Below, piece by piece: positions 52,293 to 61,919 of a DNA stretch of 64,000 bases (position 1 is the first letter of the stretch; each line of letters starts with the position of its first letter). The position numbers and the translations under genes were made by a program. The notes under the pieces were generated by a model that was given only the letters and a program-made list of their open reading frames with translations, did not search any database and was not told where the DNA came from. Source of the DNA: Phycisphaerae bacterium (GTDB lineage Bacteria > Planctomycetota > Phycisphaerae > Sedimentisphaerales > Anaerobacaceae); NCBI GenBank assembly GCA_028714855.1, contig JAQTLP010000008.1, positions 62,001 through 126,000 of the forward strand, read 5' to 3'.

Positions 52293-53453
52293 TTATTTTT
52301 TGACCACAAAAGGCGACAACTCGCGCAGACGTTTGACTATTTCGGGCATTTTTTCGATTGTGTAGTCAACTTCTTCTTCGGTGTTGTATCGGCTTAAGCT
52401 AAAACGGATTGAGCCGTGGGCCGCGGTGAAGGGAACGCCCATAGCACGCAAAACGTGTGAAGGCTCGAGCGAGCCGGATGTGCAGGCCGAGCCGCTGGAT
52501 GCGCAAATGCCGAATTTATCGAGCATAAGCAAAATCGCTTCGCCTTCGATAAATTCGAAACTGATATTACTCGTGTTCGGCAGACGATTTTCGGTATCGC
52601 CGTTGACCATACAATCGGGACATTTCTTGAGAATTTCCTTTTCGAGCTTATCTCGCAGCTTCTTAACCTTTTTATTTTCCTCATCGAAATTCTGCATAGC
52701 CAGTTCGCAGGCCTTGCCCAATCCGATTATGCCGGGGACGTTCTCGGTGCCGGCCCTTCGACCGCCCTCCTGATGGCCGCCCAACATAAAAGGCGCAAGC
52801 CGCGTCCCTTTTCTGACATAGAGTATTCCGACCCCCTTGGGTGCGTGCAGCTTATGACCCGATATGCTGAGCAAATCGATGCTGCTTTTTGCAAGGTTAA
52901 TTGGAATCTTGCCGACCGCCTGAACAGCATCGGTGTGAAAGACGATGCCCTTGCTCTTTACCATCTCGGCGATTTTCTCAATAGGAAATATCTCGCCAGT
53001 TTCATTATTGGCATACATAATCGTTACGATAGCAGTGTCTTCGGTAAGCTGCTCTTCCAATTGTTCGATGTTGAGCCTGCCTTTCCTATCGACAGGTATC
53101 TCCACAACAGTATAGCCGTGGTTCTCAAGCTCGCGGCAGACCTGAAGAACGGCTGGATGTTCGACGCGGGTGGTTATTACCTTGCGCTTATCGGGATAGG
53201 CGGCAAGTGTTCCCTTGATTGCGGTGTTGTCGCTTTCGGTGCCGCAGCCGGTGAATATAATTTCAGACGGGTCGCAACCGAGAAGTGCCGCCGTCTTTTC
53301 GCGCGCCTCGCGGATTTTAATGCCGACCTGCCCGCCGAAGGTATGCATGCTCGAAGGATTGCCGTAAAGTTCGCAGAAATACGGCTTAATCTCTTCCAAT
53401 ACCTCATCAGCAACTTTTGTCGTGGCATTGTTGTCAAAATATATAGTCTTCAT
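52293..53453 (-). CDS. nifS: Cysteine desulfurase (NifS/IscS type)
   Basis: A 386-residue PLP enzyme that takes sulfur from cysteine for Fe-S assembly. The N-terminal YFDNNATTKV, the PLP Lys in SISGHKLHAPKG and the catalytic Cys in SSGSACTSGSLEPSHVL are present. The short SSGSACTS loop is the group I (NifS/IscS) type. It follows nifU by three bases and is the last gene of the Rrf2-cysK-cysE-nadA-metY-nifU-nifS operon. Confidence 0.95.
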   Translation of the reverse strand: MKTIYFDNNATTKVADEVLEEIKPYFCELYGNPSSMHTFGGQVGIKIREAREKTAALLGCDPSEIIFTGCGTESDNTAIKGTLAAYPDKRKVITTRVEHPAVLQVCRELENHGYTVVEIPVDRKGRLNIEQLEEQLTEDTAIVTIMYANNETGEIFPIEKIAEMVKSKGIVFHTDAVQAVGKIPINLAKSSIDLLSISGHKLHAPKGVGILYVRKGTRLAPFMLGGHQEGGRRAGTENVPGIIGLGKACELAMQNFDEENKKVKKLRDKLEKEILKKCPDCMVNGDTENRLPNTSNISFEFIEGEAILLMLDKFGICASSGSACTSGSLEPSHVLRAMGVPFTAAHGSIRFSLSRYNTEEEVDYTIEKMPEIVKRLRELSPFVVKK

Positions 53454-53456
53454 TGC

Positions 53457-54338
53457 TTAACCCCTGTGATTGTGCGGCTGTTGCGTCGAATCCTTGTCTT
53501 CCTCGACAAAAAGGTCTTTGGAAACAAATTCTCTTAATTTAGCTTCGACCACATCCTTCATTGTAAATTCCGTTAGCTTACATTGGGCGCACATACCTCG
53601 AAATCCGACTATTACCTTATTTCCTTCAACGTCTATCAGCTCGATATCACCGCCGTCTGCACGCAAGGTGGGCCGGATTTGCTCATTGATTGTCTGCTGA
53701 ATCATTTGTATCTTCTGGATATTCGTCAACCTGCCGGCCCATTTCGGCGGTGCTTCGATGACACGCCCTGCTTTATCGCCCTGGATGCGCTCGATGATTT
53801 TTTCTATTTCGCCCTTGCACCCGCCGCAGCCGCCGCCTGCTTTGCAGTAATTTGTTACCTGTTCAACCGTCGTCAGGTCATTGTCGCGTATGACCCTTTC
53901 GATTTCATTTTCGGTAACGCCAAAACAGGTGCAGACAACTCTTCCTTCAAGCTCGTGTTTCTTTTTGCTGCCGCCCCGGTAGTTTTCAATGGCAGCTTCG
54001 AGTGCTTCTCTGCCCATAACCGAGCAGTGCATCTTCTGCTCAGGAAGCCCGCCTAAATAATCTGCGATATCTTTATTGGTGATTTTAGCGGCTTCTTCCA
54101 GAGTCAATCCTTTCATCATATCGGTCAATACCGACGACGTTGCAATTGCGCTTGCGCAGCCGAAGGTCTTGAACTTTGCTTCAGCGATTCTGCCGTTTTT
54201 ATCGAGCTTGAACGTTAGCTTCAGTGCGTCTCCGCAGGCCAGTGACCCAACCTCGCCGACGCCGTCGGGATTTTCCACTTCTCCGACATTGTGCGGATTG
54301 AAAAAATGGTCTTTAACCTTGTCCGTATATTCCCACAT
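53457..54338 (-). CDS. nifU: NifU-type Fe-S scaffold, three domains
   Basis: A 293-residue full-length NifU. Residues 1-125 are the IscU-like scaffold with Cys in LACGD, FGCASA and MHCSVMG. About 130-180 is a [2Fe-2S] BFD-like domain (VVCTCFGVTENEIE…CKAGGGCGGCKGE). About 215-280 is the Nfu domain with FRGMCAQCKLTEFT. It assembles clusters with sulfur from the neighbouring NifS and hands them to targets. No nitrogenase gene is nearby, so it is probably the general system. Confidence 0.95.
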   Translation of the reverse strand: MWEYTDKVKDHFFNPHNVGEVENPDGVGEVGSLACGDALKLTFKLDKNGRIAEAKFKTFGCASAIATSSVLTDMMKGLTLEEAAKITNKDIADYLGGLPEQKMHCSVMGREALEAAIENYRGGSKKKHELEGRVVCTCFGVTENEIERVIRDNDLTTVEQVTNYCKAGGGCGGCKGEIEKIIERIQGDKAGRVIEAPPKWAGRLTNIQKIQMIQQTINEQIRPTLRADGGDIELIDVEGNKVIVGFRGMCAQCKLTEFTMKDVVEAKLREFVSKDLFVEEDKDSTQQPHNHRG

Positions 54339-54343
54339 AATTT

Positions 54344-55633
54344 TTACCCTTGGCTTAATTTCAGAGCATTTTCGAAATCGGCAATTATATCATCGATGTG
54401 CTCGGTTCCGACCGAAACACGAATATAATCTTCAGTTACCCCGGCCGCAAGCTGCTCGGCCTCTGTCAACTGCTGATGCGTCGTGCTGGCCGGGTGAATC
54501 ACAAGCGTTTTGCTGTCGCCGATATTGGCGAGGTGGCTGGCAAGTTTTACACTATTGATGAACTTAATGCCGGCCTTCTTGCCGCCTTTAATACCAAAAC
54601 CCAGTATCGCGCTCTGACCATTGGGCATATATTTTTTCGCAAGCGCGTAATCCGGGTGCGATTGGAGGCCGGGATAATTGACCCAACTCACCGATTTATG
54701 CTTTTCGAGCCATTGTGCAAGTTTAAGCGCATTTTCAGAATGCCGCGGCATACGAAGATGCAGCGTTTCCAAGCCCTGCAAAAACAAAAACGCGTTGAAC
54801 GGCGACATGCAACTGCCCATATCTCGCAAGAACTGAACTCTGGCCTTGATTATATAAGCCAGTTCACCTAACGATTCGACATATTTTATGCCGTGATAAC
54901 TCGGGTCCGGCTCGGTAAGCTCCGGATATCTGCCGTTTGCCCAATTGAATTTACCCGAATCGACAATTGCCCCGCCGATGCTCGTGCCGTGTCCGCCGAT
55001 AAATTTCGTGCAGCTGTGAACAACAATATCAATGCCGTACTCAATCGGCCTGAACAGCATCGGAGTCGCAACGGTATTGTCGCAAATCACCGGCATACCG
55101 TTATCGTGCGCAATTTCAGCTATTTTTTCGTACTGCAGAATATCATTTTTAGGATTGCCGATACTCTCTATGTAAATCAGTCTCGTGTTTTTTCTGACCG
55201 CCTTTGCAAAGTTCTCCGGTTTTTTAGGGTCAACAAATGTTACATCAATACCCAGCTTTTTAAATGTCTGGCCAAAAAGCGTAACTGTTCCGCCGTAGAG
55301 CGAGCTCGAAGCTGCGATATGCCCGCCCGCGCCGCAGATATTAAATATGCTCACGTAGATTGCCGACTGGCCCGAGCTTAACGCCAAACCACCCACTCCC
55401 CCTTCCAGCGCAGCCAGACGTTTCTCCAATACATCCGTCGTAGGATTCATCAGGCGCGTATAGATATTTCCGAACTCTTTGAGCGAAAACAGGTTCGCCG
55501 CGTGAGAACTGTCTTTGAATACGTAGCTGGACGTCTGATAAATCGGCACCGCCCGGCTGAGCGTATCCGAATCGACCTTCTGACCTGCGTGCAAAGCGAG
55601 GGTTTCAAGGTGATATTTAGTTTCTTTGTTCAT
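54344..55633 (-). CDS. metY: O-acetylhomoserine sulfhydrylase
   Basis: A 429-residue member of the Cys/Met PLP family. Motifs are TLALHAGQ at the N-terminus, [14 protein letters not shown], the PLP Lys in [18 protein letters not shown], and [27 protein letters not shown] near the C-terminus. It makes homocysteine from O-acetylhomoserine and sulfide. ATG 55633 is preferred to a TTG at 55651. It is in the same operon as cysK and cysE, so the operon directs sulfide to both cysteine and methionine. Confidence 0.93.
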   Translation of the reverse strand: MNKETKYHLETLALHAGQKVDSDTLSRAVPIYQTSSYVFKDSSHAANLFSLKEFGNIYTRLMNPTTDVLEKRLAALEGGVGGLALSSGQSAIYVSIFNICGAGGHIAASSSLYGGTVTLFGQTFKKLGIDVTFVDPKKPENFAKAVRKNTRLIYIESIGNPKNDILQYEKIAEIAHDNGMPVICDNTVATPMLFRPIEYGIDIVVHSCTKFIGGHGTSIGGAIVDSGKFNWANGRYPELTEPDPSYHGIKYVESLGELAYIIKARVQFLRDMGSCMSPFNAFLFLQGLETLHLRMPRHSENALKLAQWLEKHKSVSWVNYPGLQSHPDYALAKKYMPNGQSAILGFGIKGGKKAGIKFINSVKLASHLANIGDSKTLVIHPASTTHQQLTEAEQLAAGVTEDYIRVSVGTEHIDDIIADFENALKLSQG

Positions 55634-55637
55634 CTGT

Positions 55638-56567
55638 TCAATCTTTCCCAACTTTTAAAGGTAAAATTTCTACCATTTTATCGAGCGCCTTCTTTGCTTT
55701 TATCCTTATTTCTTCCGGCACCGTAATTTTATACTGCATATCCTCAAGCGACCATGCCACTTTTTCCAAAGTAATCTTTTTCATATTAGGGCAAATCGCC
55801 CTGTCACTGGCCGCAATAAATTCAGCTTTTGGATTCTGCTTTTTCAAAGGATGTATCATCCCTGTCTCGGTGGCTACTATAAAATATTTTGCAGGGCTCT
55901 TCTTGACAAATTCGAGCATCTGACCGGTGCTGAACAATTCATCGGCAAGGTCTTTGACTGCCTCCGAACATTCCGGGTGCACCATTACAATCGCATCGGG
56001 GTATCTCGCTTTCGCACTTTTAATATCCTCCTGGGTTATAAATACATGTGTTGTGCAATAGCCAGGCCATAACACAATATCCCTGCCGGTTCTTTCGGCA
56101 ACAAACCGGCCGAGATGCTGGTCAGGCACAAAAATAATTTGTTTTTCCTGCGGTATGGAATTAACCACCTCAACCGCATTAGAGCTGGTGCAGCAATAAT
56201 CGCTTTGAGCCTTGACCTCTGCGGAACTGTTCACATAACAAACAACCGCCGCATCATGATGCTTCTGTTTCAACTCGCTCAATTGCTCCGCGGTTATCAT
56301 ATCCGCCATAGGACAGCCGGCAAGCTTGTCCGGCAAAAGCACGGTTTTCCCCGGCGAAAGAATAGCGGCGGTCTCGGCCATAAACTTTACGCCGCAAAAT
56401 ACGATTACCTGCGCATCGGTCTGCGCCGCTTTTATACTCAGGCCCAGAGAATCGCCGCAAAAATCAGCTATATCCTGAATCTCTGCCGGCTGATAATTGT
56501 GTGCAAGTATCACGGCCTTGCGCTCGGCCTTTAACCGTTTGATTTTTTCAAGCAATTGCTCGCTCAT
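55638..56567 (-). CDS. nadA: Quinolinate synthase A
   Basis: A 309-residue NadA, a [4Fe-4S] enzyme joining iminoaspartate and DHAP in NAD synthesis. [26 protein letters not shown] is the N-terminal signature. Candidate cluster Cys are in [22 protein letters not shown] and AICPNMKK. It sits in the middle of the cysteine/Fe-S operon, without nadB or nadC. This suggests it was placed there as a cluster-dependent client. Confidence 0.95.
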   Translation of the reverse strand: MSEQLLEKIKRLKAERKAVILAHNYQPAEIQDIADFCGDSLGLSIKAAQTDAQVIVFCGVKFMAETAAILSPGKTVLLPDKLAGCPMADMITAEQLSELKQKHHDAAVVCYVNSSAEVKAQSDYCCTSSNAVEVVNSIPQEKQIIFVPDQHLGRFVAERTGRDIVLWPGYCTTHVFITQEDIKSAKARYPDAIVMVHPECSEAVKDLADELFSTGQMLEFVKKSPAKYFIVATETGMIHPLKKQNPKAEFIAASDRAICPNMKKITLEKVAWSLEDMQYKITVPEEIRIKAKKALDKMVEILPLKVGKD

Positions 56568-56570
56568 ATT

Positions 56571-57488
56571 TTATGTCTTGTGTTTTGTATAAACCAGGTC
56601 CGCTTTCGGCGTCGTAACGGCAACACCGGCCGGCACCGACTCTTTTATCCAGACATTGCCGCCGATTACCGCATCCTTCCCGATGACCACGTCGCCGAGT
56701 ATCGTCGCCTCGGCATAAATTACCACGTTGTCCTCTATCGTCGGATGTCTCTTACCGCCCTTTATTATCCCCCCCCTCTCATCCTTGGGAAAACTCAGCG
56801 CCCCAAGCGTAACGCCCTGATAAATTTTCACATTCTTCCCTATTATCGTAGTTTCGCCTATTACGACGCCGGTACCGTGGTCGATAAAAAAGTTTTTGCC
56901 TATCTTCGCGCCTGGGTGTATATCGATGCCGGTCCTTGCGTGCGCGCATTCGGTCATTATGCGGGGAATCAGCGGAACGCCTTGCAGGTATAACTCGTGC
57001 GCAATGCGGTACGTCGCTATCGCTATAATGCACGGATAACTTATCACAATCTCCTCGTAAGACTTCGCGGCGGGGTCGCCGTCGTAGGCGGCGCCGACAT
57101 CGCCCTTGAGCATTTCTCTAATCTCCGGCAGCCGAGTTAATAAATGTTCGGCTGCGTCCTCTGCCGTCGCCCGGCAGTCGCCGGTGTCGCACTTCTCCAT
57201 TCTGCAGCGGTATTTATAAGCCCGCTCTATTTGCTCGGAAAGCTCCGTATAAACGTGATACAAAATATCGATGACAACGTAATTGACGTTAGATTTTGTA
57301 ATTGTTCTTTTGCCTGTGTAGCCGGGAAAGAGCAGCTCTGTAAATAAATCAAGAATCTCCACAATCTTGTCCCGCACGGGCAGATTAGAGGCCTCGATAA
57401 AATTTATGCCCGAATCGCCCTGGAACGTGCGGGTGATTTCACCGACTAAATTTTCTATTTTCTCGCTGTTAAACCTGTTCTTTCCCAT
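56571..57488 (-). CDS. cysE: Serine O-acetyltransferase
   Basis: A 305-residue CysE. The N-terminal ~170 residues are helical; the C-terminal left-handed beta-helix has hexapeptide repeats (IDIHPGAKIGKNFFIDHGTGVVIGETTIIGKNVKIYQGVTLG in overlapping blocks). The HGTGVVIGET catalytic His is present. It makes O-acetylserine for CysK, whose gene is 30 bases upstream. It is longer than E. coli CysE, with an EpsC-like arrangement. Confidence 0.94.
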   Translation of the reverse strand: MGKNRFNSEKIENLVGEITRTFQGDSGINFIEASNLPVRDKIVEILDLFTELLFPGYTGKRTITKSNVNYVVIDILYHVYTELSEQIERAYKYRCRMEKCDTGDCRATAEDAAEHLLTRLPEIREMLKGDVGAAYDGDPAAKSYEEIVISYPCIIAIATYRIAHELYLQGVPLIPRIMTECAHARTGIDIHPGAKIGKNFFIDHGTGVVIGETTIIGKNVKIYQGVTLGALSFPKDERGGIIKGGKRHPTIEDNVVIYAEATILGDVVIGKDAVIGGNVWIKESVPAGVAVTTPKADLVYTKHKT

Positions 57489-57518
57489 TGTCAGACCCTC
57501 TCGAAAAGCAAAAGCCTC

Positions 57519-58439
57519 TTACTTGAACATTTCTGTAGAAATATATCTTTCCCCGGTATCGGGCAAAATCACCACTATCGTCTTACCTTCATTTTCCGGT
57601 CTCTGTGAAACCTGGATTGCCGCCCACAACGCGGCCCCTGAGCTTATCCCGCCCAGTATTCCCTCTTTCACCGCCAGTTGGCGGGCCATTTCAATCGCGT
57701 CACCATTGGAAACCTGGATAATCTCATCGATTATCTTGACGTTCAATACCTCCGGTACAAAACCGGCCCCGATGCCTTGTATCTTATGCGGGCCCGGCTT
57801 GCCGCCGGAAAGCACTGGCGAATCTTTCGGCTCCACTGCAATGACCTTCAGGTCCTTGTTGTGCTTTTTTAATACCTCACCGCATCCGGTTACCGTACCT
57901 CCGGTCCCGACGCCGGCGACAAAAACATCAACCTTGCCGCCGGTATCCGCCCAAATCTCCTGGGCCGTCGTTTCCCTGTGAATCTGCGGATTTGCAGGGT
58001 TCTTAAATTGCTGCGGCATAAAAGCATTGGGATTTCCAGCAGCGAGCCGCTCAGCCTCCTGAATCGCGCCGGTCATTCCGCGCTCCGCGGGAGTCAGAAC
58101 AATCTCTGCGCCAAATACTTCTAACAGCTTCCTTCTCTCGATGCTCATAGACTCCGGCATAGTCAGTATCAAATGGTATCCCTTTGCAGCACAAATGAAA
58201 GCAAGCCCTATGCCGGTATTGCCGCTGGTCGGTTCAATTATAACGGTTTCCGCTTTTATCAGCCCTTTCTCTTCCGCCGCCTCTATCATCGCCAGGGCAA
58301 TCCTGTCTTTGATGCTTCCGCACGGATTAGATGATTCAAGCTTGGCCAAAATAGTAGCTTTACCCGAGCCGAGCTTATTGATTTGCACCAAAGGGGTAAA
58401 CCCGACAGTCGCGGTTATATCTTCGAATATAGCGCTCAT
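57519..58439 (-). CDS. cysK: Cysteine synthase (O-acetylserine sulfhydrylase)
   Basis: A 306-residue PLP enzyme. The PLP Lys is in [15 protein letters not shown], the substrate loop is [12 protein letters not shown], and the PLP-phosphate loop is [24 protein letters not shown] is in the C-terminal half. It makes cysteine from O-acetylserine and sulfide. It is the first structural gene after the Rrf2 regulator. Confidence 0.95.
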   Translation of the reverse strand: MSAIFEDITATVGFTPLVQINKLGSGKATILAKLESSNPCGSIKDRIALAMIEAAEEKGLIKAETVIIEPTSGNTGIGLAFICAAKGYHLILTMPESMSIERRKLLEVFGAEIVLTPAERGMTGAIQEAERLAAGNPNAFMPQQFKNPANPQIHRETTAQEIWADTGGKVDVFVAGVGTGGTVTGCGEVLKKHNKDLKVIAVEPKDSPVLSGGKPGPHKIQGIGAGFVPEVLNVKIIDEIIQVSNGDAIEMARQLAVKEGILGGISSGAALWAAIQVSQRPENEGKTIVVILPDTGERYISTEMFK

Positions 58440-58457
58440 AATTTGTCCTTCATTTGT

Positions 58458-58892
58458 CTATATTTGATAACTTAAGGTCCTTTTGTCTTTTGTCCTGTCA
58501 ACCAAATCCTGCAAAGTCACCGATTGCAGGACGCTCGTAATTGCCTGCTGCACCTCTGCCCAGACCTGCCTTGCTACGCAATCAGCAACTCTCGTACAGT
58601 AATTTCCATTTTCAAGACATTCGACGGTGGTCACAGGGCCTTCGAGAACGTTAAAAATATCACTAAGTTTAACCTGATTTGCCGGCTTAGCAAGAATATA
58701 ACCGCCTTTGGCGCCCCTGATACTTCTTACAAATCCTGCCGATTTGAGTATGGCCATTAACTGTTCGAGATATTTAAGAGATATTCCCTGCCGACGTGCA
58801 ATCACCTTAATCTGCATAGGCCCCTTGTTCTGGTTCCCAGCCAGTTCTATTACAGCCCTTACTCCATATCTTGTCCGAGTCGAAAGTTTCAT
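58458..58892 (-). CDS. Rrf2-family transcription regulator (IscR/CymR-like)
   Basis: A 144-residue Rrf2 regulator. The N-terminal winged helix (KLSTRTRYGVRAVIELA…QGISLKYLEQLMAILKSAGFVRSIRGAKGGY) is followed by three Cys in ECLENGNYCTRVADC, with 6- and 5-residue spacings, close to the IscR [2Fe-2S] ligands. It may sense Fe-S or cysteine status and control the cysteine/Fe-S operon it leads. A palindrome overlaps its own promoter. Confidence 0.9.
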   Translation of the reverse strand: MKLSTRTRYGVRAVIELAGNQNKGPMQIKVIARRQGISLKYLEQLMAILKSAGFVRSIRGAKGGYILAKPANQVKLSDIFNVLEGPVTTVECLENGNYCTRVADCVARQVWAEVQQAITSVLQSVTLQDLVDRTKDKRTLSYQI

Positions 58893-58911
58893 AACCTATT
58901 CCCTATTATTC

Positions 58912-58947
58912 CTACCATATTAGTAGTATATTATGCGGAATTGTCAA
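58912..58947 (-). promoter_or_regulatory. Promoter and likely operator of the Rrf2-cys-nif operon
   Basis: Minus-strand TTGACA (58942-58947) and ACTAAT (58919-58924) are 17 bases apart. The inverted repeat CTAC-TAATATG-GTAG (58912-58926) covers the -10 and is a good candidate for Rrf2 self-repression. Confidence 0.55.
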
Positions 58948-59126
58948 GACTTGTTTGCAAAAAACCCGAAAAATTAGCAAAAATTCGAAAATTTCCGCCA
59001 ATTTGGCCCTATTTTTATGCATTTTCACCGCTTTTTAACCAATTTCCACACTCAAATTGGTTGACAGGCTGACAAATCAGGCAGAGAATAGCTCGTTATT
59101 TCGATTCTGGATGGGTAAAAAGATAT

Positions 59127-60185
59127 ATGGCTAAATCAAGTAGCAAGTTGCCCGAACCATCTCTGGAGCATTTGCACCGGCTGACCGATTACACAGGGTT
59201 GTACCAACACGCCAGAGGCACAACACCATATCTCGAAGAAGGTTATTGCACGGACGACAACGCAAGGGCCGTAATTGTAGCAGCCAGATATTATGCCGGA
59301 CACCCTGGACCACAAACACTTGAGCTTTTTAACACATATCTGTCTTTTATTCTGCATTCTCAAAACAGTAACGGCTCAGTCAAAAATCTTATGAACTCTG
59401 AAAAAATATGGTTAAAGGATGAACCTGGCAATGACGCTCTGGGCAGAGTATTATGGGCAATGGGGACGGTTTTGGCAGAACCGCCTTCGCCGGTTTATCT
59501 GACGACGGCTAAAGACTGTTTCGACAGTTCCATAAGATGCGTAGAGAAACAATATCAAAAAGGCAAGGCGTACTCGATACTCGGGATGAGTGATTATCTC
59601 AAGCGGTTCCCCGATGCTGCTGACATCAAAAGACAAATGGAAATGGCCGCAGATAGTCTCATAGCTGAATACGAAGAAAATAACTCTCCTGATTGGCAAT
59701 GGTTCGACGGCATTCTAACTTATGACAATGCCATTTTACCGTATGCCCTGTTTGTCGCTGGATTTGTCCTTGGGAATAAATACATTGAAGTCGCGGAAAA
59801 AACGTGTGAATTCCTGCTGGCAAATATCTTCAACGGCGACTATTTCAGCTTTATCGGCTGCCAGGGATGGTATGAGCGTGGAGGAGCCAGAGCTAAATTT
59901 GACCAGCAGCCGATAGAGGTCGCAAGCACAGTTATGATGCTAAAGGCCGCTTATGACGCAACAGAAAACGACAGATTCTTAATGCTCCAAAGAAAAGCAT
60001 TCGACTGGTTCCTCGGCGAAAATGATTTGCACATTCCGCTCTATGACTTTAGAAGTAAAGGATGCCATGACGGCCTTATGTCGAATGGCGCCAATCCCAA
60101 CCAGGGTGCGGAAAGCACACTAAGCTTCCTGCTGAGTTTGCTGACTATAATAGAAACAACGGTCGAAACCAAAACTAAAAAATGA
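59127..60185 (+). CDS. (alpha/alpha)6-barrel glycosidase-like protein
   Basis: A 352-residue soluble helical protein. HLHRLTDYTGLYQHARGTTPYLEEGYCTDDNARAVIVA at the N-terminus (in overlapping parts) and the repeated W/D-rich helices (WQWFDGILTYDNAILP, FDQQPIEVASTVMM, GCHDGLMSNGANPNQGAESTL) match a six-hairpin glycosidase-like domain. I know this domain mainly as the C-terminal part of GT4 glycosyltransferases. Here it stands alone. It may act on a mannose-type glycan; activity is unproven. Its stop overlaps the xth start by four bases. Confidence 0.7.
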   Translation: MAKSSSKLPEPSLEHLHRLTDYTGLYQHARGTTPYLEEGYCTDDNARAVIVAARYYAGHPGPQTLELFNTYLSFILHSQNSNGSVKNLMNSEKIWLKDEPGNDALGRVLWAMGTVLAEPPSPVYLTTAKDCFDSSIRCVEKQYQKGKAYSILGMSDYLKRFPDAADIKRQMEMAADSLIAEYEENNSPDWQWFDGILTYDNAILPYALFVAGFVLGNKYIEVAEKTCEFLLANIFNGDYFSFIGCQGWYERGGARAKFDQQPIEVASTVMMLKAAYDATENDRFLMLQRKAFDWFLGENDLHIPLYDFRSKGCHDGLMSNGANPNQGAESTLSFLLSLLTIIETTVETKTKK

Positions 60186-60952
60186 AAATCGGCAGCTTCA
60201 ACGTCAATTCCTTGCGCTCCCGTTTGCCCATAGTGATTCGGTGGCTCGCCGAGCATCAGCCGGACGTCCTCGCCGTCCAGGAAACAAAGGTTCAGGATGC
60301 CGATTTCCCGGCAGATGCGTTCGAGGCCGCCGGATACAAATACGTCTTCAAGGGACAAAAAAGTTATAACGGCGTAGCTGTTTTCAGTAAAACCGAAATT
60401 AAAAACGTAAACTTCGGCTTCGATGATGAACCTAAAGACGAAGCCCGCCTGATTGCGGCTGAAATCGCCGGCATTGTCATCGTCAATACTTATATCCCGC
60501 AGGGCGATTCGCCCCAATCCGAAAAGTTCTGGTACAAGCTCGAGTGGTTCGGGCGGCTGTTGAAATTTTTCAAAAAGAATTTCCACTCTTCGGACCCGTT
60601 CGTGTGGGTCGGCGACCTCAACGTGGCCCCCCTGCCAATCGACGTATATGACCCTAAAAACTTGCAGGGACACGTTTGCTTTTGTCCGGAGGTGACGCGG
60701 GCTTTGGATAAAGTCGTCAAGTGGGGATTCATCGATGTATTTAGAATGCACTGCAGCGAGGCAGGCCAATATACCTTCTGGGATTACAGATTGCCGAATG
60801 CGTTTAAGCGAAACCTCGGCTGGCGATTGGACCATATAATGACTACAAAACCACTGGCCGAAAAATGCACCGCCTGTTATATAGATAAAGAGCCCCGCTC
60901 AAAAGAAAAACCCAGCGACCACACCCCTATAGTCGCTGAGTTTACCTGGTAA
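60182..60952 (+). CDS. xth: Exodeoxyribonuclease III (AP endonuclease)
   Basis: A 256-residue Xth-type nuclease. MKIGSFNVNSLRSRLP, the metal Glu in VLAVQETKVQD, FVWVGDLNVAPLPIDV and the C-terminal RLDHIMTTKPLA and SDHTPIVAEF are all present. It repairs abasic sites. It is coupled by a four-base overlap to the glycosidase-like gene, an unrelated function. Confidence 0.93.
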   Translation: MKIGSFNVNSLRSRLPIVIRWLAEHQPDVLAVQETKVQDADFPADAFEAAGYKYVFKGQKSYNGVAVFSKTEIKNVNFGFDDEPKDEARLIAAEIAGIVIVNTYIPQGDSPQSEKFWYKLEWFGRLLKFFKKNFHSSDPFVWVGDLNVAPLPIDVYDPKNLQGHVCFCPEVTRALDKVVKWGFIDVFRMHCSEAGQYTFWDYRLPNAFKRNLGWRLDHIMTTKPLAEKCTACYIDKEPRSKEKPSDHTPIVAEFTW

Positions 60953-60976
60953 GAATTGAATCCGTTTATTTTAGAA

Positions 60977-61666
60977 TCAATTACCCGATATGCTCCTTAT
61001 TGCGTCGTCGGCTGCCCTGCGAACATCCGCACTGGGGTCTTCCACCCTCGCTTTTTCAAGAGCGGCACGGGCGTTTGCATTCTTTACCGTGCCGAACGCA
61101 TCAGCAGCTTCCGCCCGCAATTCAGGGTCTGGGTCTGAAAGCAGAATATTCTCAAGGGCCGCCCTGACGTTATCATCGAAAGAAAATCCCGCTAATTCCT
61201 TTATCGCTCCCCTGCGCAGTTCTTTGTTTGGAGCCTGCAGCTGTTTGAGAAGCTCGCTTTTCTTATATTGCAGGTCCATATTCATCTGCAGCGTGCTTTC
61301 ATCGAATTGCTGCGGCTGCACAACCTGTGGCGTGTTTGAATACACCACCGTTTGTCTTTCAATTACGACCGGCACTCTTTCAACTACCCTCGGCGGAGCA
61401 ACAACATAATAATTCGGCCTGCTGTCATACCAGCTGCCGCCAATAACAATGGTTTGCCGGCGAGGATGACTGCCTCGCCAGCCCCTGACCGGTGCAAAAT
61501 ACCGGGGACGATGACCAAATCGGAAATCGCCGCGATGGCCTCCGCGAAAACCCGGTCGGCCGCCAATATTAATATCTACCTTTACTTTGGGGCGAGCCAA
61601 AGCTGCATTCGATAATCCAATCAGTAAACCCGCCGCCGCTATTAATATGTATCTTGACGTCTTCAT
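60977..61666 (-). CDS. Exported HEAT-repeat protein
   Basis: A 229-residue protein with a signal peptide (about 1-24). A low-complexity Gly/Arg/Pro-rich part follows (GGRPGFRGGHRGDFRFGHRP). The last ~110 residues form HEAT-like repeats (LQAPNKELRRGAIKELAGF, SDPDPELRAEAADAFGT, EDPSADVRRAADDAI). AAGGAAGGG lies upstream of the ATG. It is likely periplasmic; partner unknown. Confidence 0.75.
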   Translation of the reverse strand: MKTSRYILIAAAGLLIGLSNAALARPKVKVDINIGGRPGFRGGHRGDFRFGHRPRYFAPVRGWRGSHPRRQTIVIGGSWYDSRPNYYVVAPPRVVERVPVVIERQTVVYSNTPQVVQPQQFDESTLQMNMDLQYKKSELLKQLQAPNKELRRGAIKELAGFSFDDNVRAALENILLSDPDPELRAEAADAFGTVKNANARAALEKARVEDPSADVRRAADDAIRSISGN

Positions 61667-61875
61667 TCTGTTACCCTTCCTTTCTTAATGTTTAATCATT
61701 CTTCACAGATTCAGACGTCCTTGACCGGTCCTTTATTGCAAATCATACTAAAAAATCATACCCCAAAAACACCGGCAATTCCCGACATGGGGCACATATC
61801 CGGCTATAAGACGGAAATATCCTCATCTTGCAAGAGAGTTCGCACGACACACATGGCCGTTGATTCCAGCAAAGT

Positions 61876-61892
61876 GTCAAGCAACTTGACAA
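61876..61892. promoter_or_regulatory. 17-bp perfect palindrome, possible operator
   Basis: TGTCAAG-CAA-CTTGACA lies in the gap before the exported HEAT gene. Both strands contain TTGACA. It could be an operator or an overlapping promoter pair; there is no T run for termination. Confidence 0.35.
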
Positions 61893-61919
61893 ATCAAAGT
61901 AAAGTCCTGCGATATGAAA

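Noticed and set aside
52773-53537. 254-codon plus-strand frame
   Set aside because: Antisense shadow of nifS with no protein-family features.
60041-60835. 264-codon minus-strand frame
   Set aside because: Antisense to xth and the glycosidase-like gene.
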